Assembly: GCA_964511945.1 (NCBI GenBank)
Contig: CAZEHO010000002.1
Span: forward strand, 1 to 64,000
Reading direction: 5' to 3'
Source: CAZEHO01 sp964511945
GTDB taxonomy: Bacteria; Actinomycetota; Acidimicrobiia; Spongiisociales; UBA11373
Length of the DNA: 64,000 nucleotides
The position numbers were made by a program, and so were the translations under genes. Position 1 is the stretch's first letter; the number at the start of each line of letters is the position of its first letter. A model generated the notes under the pieces. The model saw only the letters and a list, made by a program, of their open reading frames with translations. It did no database searches and was not told the origin of the DNA. Positions 32,283-39,838 of this stretch are shown here, piece by piece.

Positions 32283-32354
32283 TGGGGGGTGGTGTAACCG
32301 GCAGCACGTGGGGTTTTGGTCCCCGAAGTACGGGTTCGAGTCCTGTCCCCCCAG
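32283..32354 (+). tRNA. tRNA-Gln (anticodon TTG)
   Basis: 72 nt. Acceptor TGGGGGG/CCCCCCA, D-arm GTGT/GCAC region, anticodon stem TGGGG/CCCCG with loop TTTTGGT (anticodon TTG), T-arm ACGGG/CCTGT with TTCGAGT. CCA is not encoded. It lies between ispE and glmU; a ribosome site GGAGGAAGAGGAG follows for glmU. Confidence 0.93.
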
Positions 32355-32376
32355 CGATTCGGGAGGAAGAGGAGCA

Positions 32377-33753
32377 ATGAGTCTTCGGGCCATCATCCTG
32401 GCCGCAGGCCAGGGCACGCGGATGAAGTCGTCCACGCCCAAGGTGCTGCACGAAATCGCGGGCCGGCCGCTGGTGCTCTGGGTGCTGGACGCGCTGGCGG
32501 ATGTCGATCCCGACGAGATCACCGTGGTCGTCGGTCACGGAGCCGACGACGTTCGGTCAGTCCTGCCGGAAGGTGTCCGCACGGTCGTGCAGGAGGAACG
32601 GAACGGGACCGGCCACGCGGTGATGGTTGCGCTGGAACATATCGGGTCGGTTGCCGGCGACACCGTGCTGGTGGCACCCGGCGACTCGCCCCTCATCCTG
32701 CCCGAGACCCTCAAGGCGCTGGTCGATGCTCACTCGGGAGCGGCCACCCTGTTGACGGCGGAGCTTGCCGATCCGACCGGGTACGGGCGCGTCATTCGCG
32801 ACGGGGACCAGGTCACCGCCATCGTCGAGGAGAACGACGCGGATGCGGCCCAGCGGGCGATTCATGAGGTCGCGGTGTCGACCTACACATTCGATGGTTC
32901 TGCCCTCGAGAGCGCTCTCGATCGCATCACCAGCGACAACGCCCAGGGCGAGTACTACCTGACGGACGCGATCGGCATCCTCGCCGCCGAGGCGGATGTG
33001 CGGGCGATTCCCGCCGCCGATGCCGAGGAGGTGCTGGGCGTCAACAGTCACGACCAGCTGGCGGCGGCCGCAGGGATCATCAGGCAGCGGATCAACCACG
33101 GTCTCCTGCACTCGGGCGTCTGGATGCAGGACCCGGGCCGCACCTATGTCGACGCCGGGGTCACGATCGAGCCCGGCGCCCGGCTGTATGCCGACACCTA
33201 CCTCGAGGGCTCCACCACGGTCGGTGACGGTGCGGAGGTCGGACCATCAACCTTCGCTCGCGACACCGCAATCGGTGCCGGAGCCAAGGTGTGGTTCTCC
33301 GTCGCCCGCGGCGCCCGAATCGGCGAGGGTGCGCAGGTCGGCCCCTACGCCTCGTTGCGCGAAGGAACCGTCCTCGAGGAGAACTCGAAAGCCGGGACCT
33401 TCGTCGAGACCAAGAAGACCACGGTCGGACCCGGCGCCAAGGTGCCGCACCTCGCCTATATGGGCGACGCCACCATCGGGGAAGGCGCCAACATCGGCGC
33501 CGGGACCATCACCTGCAACTACGACGGCTACCACAAGCATCCGACCACGATCGGCAAAGGTGCCTTCGTCGGGAGCGACACCATGCTGGTCGCACCGGTG
33601 ACGATCGGAGACGACGCGATCACTGGAGCCGGGTCCACAATCACGAGAGATGTCGCCCCGGGAGCCCTGGCGGTCGAGCGTTCGACCCAGAAGGAGGTCC
33701 CCGGCTACGCTGCGAAGCGGGCTCAGAAAGCGCAGCGGGAGGACGACGAGTAG
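32377..33753 (+). CDS. glmU: Bifunctional UDP-GlcNAc pyrophosphorylase / GlcN-1-P acetyltransferase
   Basis: 458 residues. The N-terminal domain has LAAGQGTRMKSSTPKVLH (nucleotide loop), and VLVAPGDSPLI; the C-terminal left-handed beta-helix shows hexapeptide repeats with the catalytic region NIGAGTITCNYDGYHKHPT. It makes UDP-GlcNAc for peptidoglycan and other polymers. Strong ribosome site GGGAGGAAGAGGAGC. prs starts 2 bp after its stop, so the two are co-transcribed. Confidence 0.96.
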   Translation: MSLRAIILAAGQGTRMKSSTPKVLHEIAGRPLVLWVLDALADVDPDEITVVVGHGADDVRSVLPEGVRTVVQEERNGTGHAVMVALEHIGSVAGDTVLVAPGDSPLILPETLKALVDAHSGAATLLTAELADPTGYGRVIRDGDQVTAIVEENDADAAQRAIHEVAVSTYTFDGSALESALDRITSDNAQGEYYLTDAIGILAAEADVRAIPAADAEEVLGVNSHDQLAAAAGIIRQRINHGLLHSGVWMQDPGRTYVDAGVTIEPGARLYADTYLEGSTTVGDGAEVGPSTFARDTAIGAGAKVWFSVARGARIGEGAQVGPYASLREGTVLEENSKAGTFVETKKTTVGPGAKVPHLAYMGDATIGEGANIGAGTITCNYDGYHKHPTTIGKGAFVGSDTMLVAPVTIGDDAITGAGSTITRDVAPGALAVERSTQKEVPGYAAKRAQKAQREDDE

Positions 33754-33755
33754 CC

Positions 33756-34727
33756 ATGGAACTGGCCGGTCGGAAGCGGATGATGCTGTTCTCGGGGACC
33801 GCAAACCTCGAACTCGCGGAACGGGTAGCGCAGTTGCTGGGCATCGAACTCGGCGGTGTCGAACTCAGTGAATTCGCCGGCGGTGAGATCTACGCCCGAT
33901 ACACCGAAAGTGTGCGTGGTGCCGACTGCTTCGTGATCCAGAGTCACAGCAATCCGATCAACTATCACATCATGCAGCAGATGATCATGCTCGATGCCCT
34001 GGAGCGGGCGTCGGCGAAGCGGATCACTGCGGTGGTGCCGTTCTTCGGCTACGCCCGCCAGGACAAGAAGAGCATGCCGCGTGAGCCGATTACTGCCCGG
34101 CTCATGGGCGATCTGTTTCTCGCCGCTGGAGCCGACCGCATTGTGTCGGTCGATCTCCACAGCGGCCAGATCCAGGGGTTCACTCGCAAGCCGTTCGACT
34201 CCCTGACCGCACTTCCGGTCTTCCTGGAGTACATCACCGAGAATCTCGAGGGACCGCTGGTTATGGTGTCACCGGACACCGGCCGGGTGCGGGTGGCATC
34301 CCGCTACGCCCGCCACCTCGACGCCGATGTTGCCTTCATCCACAAGCGGCGGCGCGTCGACGTCCATCATGAAGTTGCTGCGCTTCAGGTCGTCGGCGAC
34401 ATCTCCGGCAAGCACGCCGTGATCGTCGACGACATGATCGACACGGCCGGGACCGTCGTCGCCGCCGCCGAGCTGCTGCAGGAGGCCGGGGCGCTCAGTG
34501 TTCGAGCCCTGGCTACTCACGGCGTTCTCTCGGATCCGGCGGCAGATCGAATCAAGAACGCTCCGTTCGAGGAAGTTGTGATCACCGACACCCTGCCGGT
34601 TCCCGCGGCCGCCGCCGACCTGCCAAACCTGCGTGTGCTCTCGATCGCACCGATCCTGGCGGACACGCTGAAGGCGATCTTCACCGACGACTCGGTGTCG
34701 TCGATCTTCATGGGTGAGAACGCCTAG
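33756..34727 (+). CDS. prs: Ribose-phosphate pyrophosphokinase
   Basis: 323 residues. GYARQDKKSMPREPITARLM is the family loop, and VIVDDMIDTAGT the PRPP-binding motif. It makes PRPP for nucleotide, His and Trp synthesis. glmU-prs linkage is conserved across Gram-positives. ATG 33756; ribosome site overlaps the end of glmU. Confidence 0.95.
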   Translation: MELAGRKRMMLFSGTANLELAERVAQLLGIELGGVELSEFAGGEIYARYTESVRGADCFVIQSHSNPINYHIMQQMIMLDALERASAKRITAVVPFFGYARQDKKSMPREPITARLMGDLFLAAGADRIVSVDLHSGQIQGFTRKPFDSLTALPVFLEYITENLEGPLVMVSPDTGRVRVASRYARHLDADVAFIHKRRRVDVHHEVAALQVVGDISGKHAVIVDDMIDTAGTVVAAAELLQEAGALSVRALATHGVLSDPAADRIKNAPFEEVVITDTLPVPAAAADLPNLRVLSIAPILADTLKAIFTDDSVSSIFMGENA

Positions 34728-34739
34728 CCCGTCGGGCCC

Positions 34740-35144
34740 ATGGACACCGTTGAGCTCACCTTCAGCACCGGATCTGCCCCGGCGGCGCTCGATATCACCG
34801 GCGACGTGGCCCGGTTCATTCGCGGCAAGGGTGATGGGCTCCTCACCGTGTTCGTCCCGCATGCCACCGCCGGCGTCGCCATCCTCGAGACCGGAGCAGG
34901 CAGCGATCGCGATCTGCTCGAGCATCTCGACACGCTCTTTCCCCGTGACGATCGCTGGAGCCACCGTCACGGATCCCCAGGCCACGGCGCCGACCACGTG
35001 ATGCCGGCCTTCGTGGCGCCGTCGGTCACGATCCCGGTGGTCGGCGGATCGCTCACCCTCGGCACCTGGCAATCGGTGGTGCTGGTCGATCCGAATCGGG
35101 ACAACCGCTCCCGAAGGGTGCGGCTGGCGTTCATCGCCGGCTGA
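34740..35144 (+). CDS. YjbQ-family (UPF0047) protein
   Basis: 134 residues. Conserved core: LLTVFVPHATAGVAILETGA, and GHGADHVMPAFVAPSVTIPVVGG with the paired histidines, ending in LGTWQSVVLVDPNRDNRSR. E. coli YjbQ has weak thiamine-phosphate synthase activity; the biological role is unclear. Located 12 bp after prs. Confidence 0.85.
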   Translation: MDTVELTFSTGSAPAALDITGDVARFIRGKGDGLLTVFVPHATAGVAILETGAGSDRDLLEHLDTLFPRDDRWSHRHGSPGHGADHVMPAFVAPSVTIPVVGGSLTLGTWQSVVLVDPNRDNRSRRVRLAFIAG

Positions 35145-35158
35145 GGAATCACGCTGCG

Positions 35159-35164
35159 TACAGT
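35159..35164 (+). promoter_or_regulatory. Putative -10 box of the ABC ATPase gene
   Basis: TACAGT, 6-nt spacer, ATG 35171; no ribosome site. Confidence 0.4.
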
Positions 35165-35170
35165 TGCGGC

Positions 35171-36295
35171 ATGGCATCCGTCGAGCTGCGCGGAGTCACG
35201 GTCCGCTTCGGAGACACCGCCGTTCTCGACGACATCGACCTGTTCGTTGCCGATGGGGAACTCGTTGTGGTCACCGGGCCCTCGGGCAGCGGCAAGACGA
35301 CGATTCTGAGGACGGTCGCCGGGTTCGTGAATCCTGAGGCAGGGTCGGTGTGGATCGGGAACGAGGACGTGACGCACCGCCAACCGATCAGGCGCGATCT
35401 GGCAATGGTGTTCCAGGAGTACGCGCTGTATCCGCAGCGCACCGCCGAGGGCAATATCGAGTTCCCGCTGCAGGCGCGACGGGTGATCCCCGAATCGGAG
35501 CGCAAGGAACGCGTTCGCCGCGAAGCCCGCAACTTGCGAATCGAGCACATCCTCGACCGCAAGCCCCGGGAACTGTCGGCCGGCCATCAGCAGGCGGTGG
35601 CGACTGCCCGGTCCCTGGTCCGGTCGTCACAGGCACTGCTCTTGGATGAGCCGTTGTCGAACCTGGATGCTCGTTTTCGTGCCGAGGGAAGGGTCGAGCT
35701 GCGCCGGATCCATCGTGAGGTGGGGGCGACGTTTCTGTATGTGACCAACGACCAGAGCGAGGCGATGTCGCTTGCCGATCGCCTCGTCGTGTTCGACGGG
35801 GGCCGGATCCAGCAGTTCGATCCTCCGCGCAAGGTGTACGACGATCCCGCCAATACGTTCGTTGCGACATTCCTCGGGAGCCCGTCGATGAGCCTGATTC
35901 CCGGCGAGTTGGCGGTGGACGGCGACGTCGTCGAGCTGCTGATCGGGACCGATCGCATCCACTTCGATCGGGAGACGCTCGACGGCATGCCGTGGTACCC
36001 GCAGTGGGATGGCCGGCCGATCACCGTCGGGATCCGGCCGGAACACCTGGCTCCGGCATCGGGGTCGGAACCGTTCGTTCGGACCCTCCACGGCCGGGTG
36101 TCGGCGGTCGAAAATCTCGGCGGTGCAGCCATCGTCACGGTTGGTCTCGGCATCCGGGATGTGGATGTGAAGGTGTGGCTGCGGGCACCGGCGCGGCTGG
36201 AGGTCGGCGATCCGCTCGAGCTCGCCGTGTCGCTCGGGCGGCTGAGATTCTTCGACCCAGAGACGGGCTCGGCTCTCCTAGCATCCCGCCCATGA
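35171..36295 (+). CDS. Orphan ABC transporter ATP-binding protein (MalK/UgpC-like)
   Basis: 374 residues. ATPase domain: Walker A GPSGSGKTT, Q-loop MVFQEYALYP, signature LSAGHQQ (usual form LSGGQ), Walker B ALLLDEPLSNLD, then VTNDQSEAM. The C-terminus has the regulatory TOBE-like domain (ITVGIRPEHLAP, RVSAVENLGGAAIV) of the sugar/phosphate importer class. No permease or binding protein is near, so it may serve transporters encoded elsewhere. The stop overlaps the cyclase start (ATGA). Confidence 0.85.
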   Translation: MASVELRGVTVRFGDTAVLDDIDLFVADGELVVVTGPSGSGKTTILRTVAGFVNPEAGSVWIGNEDVTHRQPIRRDLAMVFQEYALYPQRTAEGNIEFPLQARRVIPESERKERVRREARNLRIEHILDRKPRELSAGHQQAVATARSLVRSSQALLLDEPLSNLDARFRAEGRVELRRIHREVGATFLYVTNDQSEAMSLADRLVVFDGGRIQQFDPPRKVYDDPANTFVATFLGSPSMSLIPGELAVDGDVVELLIGTDRIHFDRETLDGMPWYPQWDGRPITVGIRPEHLAPASGSEPFVRTLHGRVSAVENLGGAAIVTVGLGIRDVDVKVWLRAPARLEVGDPLELAVSLGRLRFFDPETGSALLASRP

Positions 36296-37170
36296 GCGAA
36301 CGAAGAGCTCGCAAGCGCGGCGCATCGGAACTCCGCCGGACGATCAAGCGTGCGATCCAGGAGGGACGGAGTGGCCGGGCCGGGTCCGCGGAACTCGGAG
36401 AGACAATTCAGCGAGCGATCGCGGCCCAAATGGTACGGAAGTTCCGTGAGCGGCCCGAGGTGGCGCGGAAGCTCGTCGAGGCCGGCCTCATCGACGAGGA
36501 CTACGCGAACGTCGATCCGGCCACCATCGAGGATCCGGTGCGGTTCCTTCGCGAGTTCGGATCGGCGCTCGCCGAACGGGTCCGGGAGCAGCCCTCCACG
36601 CTCGCCCGGCTCGACCTGAACGCCGTGGAACTGATGGGCCAGGATTCGATCGGGACCACCCAGGCGGTCGCCGAATCGACCCGGGACGATCGGGTGGTCC
36701 TGTTCACCGATCTCGAAGGGTTCACGTCCTTCACCGAGGACGAGGGTGATACGGCGGCAACCGAGCTGCTGACCGGGCACTACCAGGTGGTACAGGGCGT
36801 CGTTCGGTCTCGCGGCGGTGAGGTCGTGAAGCGCCTCGGCGACGGCCACCTCCTCGCGTTCCGGGCACCGGAGGCGGCGGTGATGGCAGGGCTCGAGATC
36901 GTCGAGTTGGCTCCCGATCCGTTGCGGCTGCGAGCGGGCGCGCACGCCGGCGAGGTGATGGTCTCCTCAGACGACCTGCTCGGTCATGTGGTGAACATCG
37001 CTTCACGGGTTGCCGGTTCGGCGGGGGGCGGCCAGGCACTGATCACCGGAGCGGTGCGCCGGGATGCGGCCGAGCTGGCCGGTATCGAGTACGTGTCGAC
37101 GCCGCCGCGGCCGCTCCGGGGGCTCGATGAACCGATGGCCCTCTGGGAGGTTCACCGGGTTCCGCGGTAG
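36292..37170 (+). CDS. Class III adenylate/guanylate cyclase
   Basis: 292 residues. An N-terminal 120-residue helical region of unknown fold precedes the cyclase domain: LFTDLEGFTSFTE (first metal Asp), KRLGDGHLLAF (second Asp), AGAHAGEVMVS and VNIASRVAGSA with the transition-state Asn and Arg. Both metal and transition-state residues are kept, so it should make cyclic nucleotide. ATGA overlap with the ABC ATPase suggests a shared role. Its 3' end overlaps the convergent DUF190 gene by 19 bases. Confidence 0.88.
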   Translation: MSERRARKRGASELRRTIKRAIQEGRSGRAGSAELGETIQRAIAAQMVRKFRERPEVARKLVEAGLIDEDYANVDPATIEDPVRFLREFGSALAERVREQPSTLARLDLNAVELMGQDSIGTTQAVAESTRDDRVVLFTDLEGFTSFTEDEGDTAATELLTGHYQVVQGVVRSRGGEVVKRLGDGHLLAFRAPEAAVMAGLEIVELAPDPLRLRAGAHAGEVMVSSDDLLGHVVNIASRVAGSAGGGQALITGAVRRDAAELAGIEYVSTPPRPLRGLDEPMALWEVHRVPR

Positions 37171-37484
37171 GCCCTCACCTGCACTCGCTCGGTCGTCACC
37201 AGCCCGTCACCGACCATCTCGTCGAGTTCCGGGAGTACGGCCTCGATTTGCTCCTCGCGATCGACACACTCGATCACGATCGGCAGGTCCTCAGAGAGCC
37301 GCACGATCGACGAGGTATGGAGCCTGGTCGATTGGCCGTACCCCTCGATCCCCTTGAGCACGGTCGCCCCGGCGAGGTCGTGGCTCCGTAACAGTTCGAC
37401 AATCGCCTGGAACAGCGGCCGGCCCTCGAAACGATCGTCCTCGCCGATGAAGATGCGGAGCAGCAGATGGGCGGGGTCATTCAT
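37152..37484 (-). CDS. DUF190 domain protein of the fluoride operon
   Basis: 110 residues. PII-like fold of DUF190, with LLLRIFIGEDDRFEGRPLFQ, GATVLKGIEGYG and LPIVIECVDREEQI. DUF190 genes are commonly next to crcB, and the order crcB-crcB-DUF190 here supports a role in fluoride tolerance, perhaps regulating the channel. Gene start lies 5 bp after the upstream crcB stop in the same direction. Confidence 0.85.
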   Translation of the reverse strand: MNDPAHLLLRIFIGEDDRFEGRPLFQAIVELLRSHDLAGATVLKGIEGYGQSTRLHTSSIVRLSEDLPIVIECVDREEQIEAVLPELDEMVGDGLVTTERVQVRAYRGTR

Positions 37485-37488
37485 GAGC

Positions 37489-37836
37489 TCAGTCTGTCAG
37501 GTGGAACCCCAGCGCGCACAGGGCGACACCTGCAACGAGCGGCAACACCACATTGACCAGTGCCCGCCGGTGCTGGCCGGTCAAGAGGAGCCCGAAGCTC
37601 TCAAAGCTCCATGTCGAGAACGTCGTGAACCCACCGAGAAACCCGACGACCCCGGCGGCCGGGATGCCGCCGTCCGGCAGGGCCCCCGCCGCCAGCCCGA
37701 TCGCCAGAGCACCGAGGAGATTGACGGCCAGGGTGCCGCCGGGGAAGTGGCCGCTGCGGGCCTGAACCCACCCTGCGGCCAGGTACCGGCCGACCGCTCC
37801 CAGGCCGCCCGCCGCGATGGTGATGGTCGTGATCAT
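37489..37836 (-). CDS. crcB: CrcB fluoride channel subunit (second)
   Basis: 115 residues, four helices. Family hallmarks: GGLGAVGRYLAAGWV near the N-terminus, GTLAVNLLGALAIGLAAG with the conserved Asn, and GFLGGFTTFSTWSFE with the phenylalanine box and polar track. Fluc channels export fluoride as antiparallel dimers; actinobacteria typically encode two complementary subunits. It overlaps the upstream crcB by four bases (ATGA). Confidence 0.93.
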   Translation of the reverse strand: MITTITIAAGGLGAVGRYLAAGWVQARSGHFPGGTLAVNLLGALAIGLAAGALPDGGIPAAGVVGFLGGFTTFSTWSFESFGLLLTGQHRRALVNVVLPLVAGVALCALGFHLTD

Positions 37837-38231
37837 CGGCGCTCCCCGACGGCATGGCCCGCCCATGCTCCGAGGAGGCCGAGGATCGTGGATCCCGCGC
37901 CGTACCCGATGGCCGACGCGGCACGCCCCGCTTCCAGCAGTTGAACGGTCTCGAGGGCAAGGGCGGAGAACGTAGTGAACGATCCGAGCAATCCGATGGC
38001 CCAGAAGTCGAGTGATCGGGCCGATGAGCGGCTGATCTCCCGACGCGTCAGGTAGAAAGCCGCCGCCGTCGCTCCGGTGATGTTGACGAGCAGTGTGGCG
38101 GCGGGCCATCCGGCAGGGTCCCAGGAGATCCAGGCTCCCGCCGCGGTGCGCAGCGCCGATCCTAGGAGCCCGCCGGCCAGGATGACGGCAAGGCGTTGTG
38201 TGGAACGAAGGTCGATGGAGATCGCAAACAT
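37833..38231 (-). CDS. crcB: CrcB fluoride channel subunit (first)
   Basis: 132 residues. Four helices with GGLLGSALRTAAGAWI, ATLLVNITGATAAAF (conserved Asn) and GLLGSFTTFSALALE (phenylalanine box). It is the partner of the next crcB in a heterodimeric fluoride exporter. ATG 38231 lacks a ribosome site and lies within a 7-bp stem made with the fluoride riboswitch upstream, so its expression appears riboswitch-controlled. Confidence 0.93.
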   Translation of the reverse strand: MFAISIDLRSTQRLAVILAGGLLGSALRTAAGAWISWDPAGWPAATLLVNITGATAAAFYLTRREISRSSARSLDFWAIGLLGSFTTFSALALETVQLLEAGRAASAIGYGAGSTILGLLGAWAGHAVGERR

Positions 38232-38292
38232 GGCTCGGTTGGGGGGTAGGAGCCATCAGCCCGGGCGGGCGGTTTCGGCGAGCTCCATCGCC
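38230..38292 (-). promoter_or_regulatory. Fluoride (crcB-motif) riboswitch with start-codon stem
   Basis: On the minus strand, GGCGATGGAGCTCGCC (38292-38277) followed by GAAACCGCC and TGATGGCTCCTACC matches the crcB-motif fluoride aptamer, including the GGCGATGG...CGCC helix and UGAUGRCUCCU element. The ATGGCTC part of that element (38256-38250) is complementary to GAGCCAT (38236-38230), which contains the crcB AUG. In the absence of fluoride the AUG would be in a stem; ligand binding would occupy the same strand in the aptamer and free it. No T-run follows, so control is likely translational. Confidence 0.88.
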
Positions 38293-38420
38293 GTCGGCGT
38301 GATCGTACCGGACCCGCCACCGCAGCAGCGGGAGGGCTCCAGGGGTCGGTTCCGATCTTCGGGGTTGATCAAGGCAGCGGTCGTGGAAGAATCCCCAATG
38401 ATGCTGACACAGGAGGGGTG

Positions 38421-38936
38421 ATGACACGAAGCCATGTTTCATGGCGCGGAGCGGCTGTGCTCCTGGTGGCGGTGTTCGCCACACTGCTGACCGCTTGCTC
38501 TGAGGAGACGCCTGCAGCCGAGATCGTCGACGACCGTCCCGAGGTGGCCCGCGCCGACCTCAGCGGCATCGAGGTCGAGGTCCATCGGGAGCCCGGCTGA
38601 GGATGCTGTGGTGATTGGTCTGATTACATCGCAGACCACGGTGCAACGGTCGTTGCATCCGACGATCCGCAACTGAACAGTTTCCGGGAGGGCCTCGGGG
38701 TCCCACCGGAGGTCTTCTCGTGCCACACCGCCATCGTCGACGGCTATGTGGTCGAAGGGCACGTGCCCGCCGAGGCCGTCGTCCAGCTCCTTGCGGAGCG
38801 GCCGGACGCCGTCGGCATCGCGGTTCCGGGCATGCCGGCGCTGTCTCCCGGCATGGGCGGGGACCGCGGGGATTGGCTCGACCTCGATGTCGTCCTGATC
38901 GGGTTCGACGGGAGCCTGTCACCTTTCCAGTTCTGA
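38421..38936 (+). CDS. DUF411 lipoprotein with in-frame TGA at the CGCC motif
   Basis: 171 codons. Lipoprotein signal (lipobox LLTAC), a short linker, then the DUF411 domain. At codon 60 a TGA stands where the family has the first Cys of CGCC: EPG-TGA-GCCGDWSDY. Everything after it continues in frame: LNSFREGLGVPPEVFSCHTA, VDGYVVEGHVPAEAV, GIAVPGMPALSPGM. The rest shows no frameshift or decay. It reads as either a selenoprotein (Sec replacing Cys) or a gene interrupted by one nonsense mutation. DUF411 proteins are linked to copper or other soft-metal binding. An AGGAGGGG site precedes ATG 38421. Confidence 0.7.
38616..38638 (+). promoter_or_regulatory. Hairpin just after the in-frame TGA (SECIS-like candidate)
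   Basis: TGGTCTG-ATTACATCG-CAGACCA, a perfect 7-bp stem starting 15 nt after the TGA at 38598. Position and size suit a bacterial SECIS element, which lies immediately downstream of the Sec codon within the coding sequence. The apical loop lacks an obvious GU unless the G-C closing pair opens, so it is only a candidate. Confidence 0.4.
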
Positions 38937-38968
38937 GAAACCGGGAATGTCCTACCCCTGGGTCGATG

Positions 38969-38980
38969 TTTAGTACTAAA
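38969..38980. promoter_or_regulatory. Palindromic operator upstream of heliorhodopsin
   Basis: TTTAGTACTAAA, a perfect 12-bp palindrome, 26 bp before the ATG. Its right half overlaps a possible -10 box (TAAAGT), so a bound regulator would control transcription initiation. AT-rich context stands out in this GC-rich window. Confidence 0.6.
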
Positions 38981-39005
38981 GTATGACATCGACTCAGGGG
39001 AAGAC

Positions 39006-39785
39006 ATGACCACCGTGACCGCTGAGACTGCCGTGCCGATGGTTCGGCTCCGCCGGCTCAACCTCATCGTTGGGCTGGCCCATCTGATTCAGGGGGTCCT
39101 GATCCTGGTACTGAGCAGCGGGTTCTCGATCCCGGTGCTCGCTTCGTTCGCCGACGGACCTCCGGGGACGCCTCCGCCACCAGCATCCATCCTGTTCGAG
39201 ATGCCGTTTGCGGTGGTGATCGCGATCTTCTTGCTCTTCGCCGCAGCCGACCACCTGCTCATGGCGTTTGGTGGGGTCCGCCGCTGGTACGAGAGCAACC
39301 TGCGCAGGACCGTCAACTACGCCCGCTGGATCGAATACTCGATCAGCTCGTCTCTGATGGTCGTGCTGATCGCCATGCTCACCGGCATCGTCGATTTTTT
39401 CGCCCTGCTCGGATTATTCGGGGTGAACGCCTCGATGATCCTGTTCGGGGCGCTCCAGGAGCGGTTCAATCAGCTCGACAAGGACAATGTCGATTGGTGG
39501 CCGTTCATCTTCGGAACCATCGCCGGGAGCGTCCCGTGGATCGCAGTGGCGTTCTCCATCGGTGGAGCAGTGCAGGAGGGCAACGGCGTTCCCGGCTTCG
39601 TGTTCGGAATCTTCGTGTCCCTGTTCATCTTCTTCAACAGCTTCGCCATCAACCAGGTGCTGCAGTACCGCCGGGTGGGGAAGTGGCGGGACTATCTGTA
39701 CGGCGAGCGGGCCTACATCCTGCTCAGCCTCGGGGCCAAGACCGCGTTGGCCTGGCAGGTGTTCGGCGGAACGCTGGCCGGCTGA
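39006..39785 (+). CDS. Heliorhodopsin
   Basis: 259 residues, seven membrane helices. The order of motifs matches heliorhodopsins: RRLNLIVGLAHLIQGVLIL in helix 1, WIEYSISSSLMVVLIAML in helix 3, and the helix 7 sequence ILLSLGAKTALAWQVF with the retinal Schiff-base lysine. Heliorhodopsins bind retinal in inverted orientation relative to type 1 rhodopsins and act in light sensing or signalling rather than ion pumping. A palindromic operator lies upstream and AGGGGAAG before ATG 39006. No retinal biosynthesis gene is in the window. Confidence 0.92.
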   Translation: MTTVTAETAVPMVRLRRLNLIVGLAHLIQGVLILVLSSGFSIPVLASFADGPPGTPPPPASILFEMPFAVVIAIFLLFAAADHLLMAFGGVRRWYESNLRRTVNYARWIEYSISSSLMVVLIAMLTGIVDFFALLGLFGVNASMILFGALQERFNQLDKDNVDWWPFIFGTIAGSVPWIAVAFSIGGAVQEGNGVPGFVFGIFVSLFIFFNSFAINQVLQYRRVGKWRDYLYGERAYILLSLGAKTALAWQVFGGTLAG

Positions 39786-39803
39786 CATGACGCCTTCGGG
39801 CCT

Positions 39804-39838
39804 GCGCCCCCTTGCTCTTTCCCCGGGCGAGGGGGCGC
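39804..39838. terminator. Bidirectional terminator between convergent genes
   Basis: A 14-bp stem, GCGCCCCCTTGCTC with GGGCGAGGGGGCGC, loop TTTCCCC, between the heliorhodopsin stop and the nitroreductase stop at 39838. It can fold from either strand. Confidence 0.6.

Noticed and set aside
35388..36945. Long minus-strand frames opposite the ABC ATPase and cyclase
   Set aside because: Shadows of clear plus-strand genes with complete Walker and cyclase motifs.
38421..38600. A short stand-alone 60-residue lipoprotein ending at TGA
   Set aside because: The downstream part continues the same frame with unbroken DUF411 motifs, so treating the TGA as the real end is less likely than readthrough or mutation.
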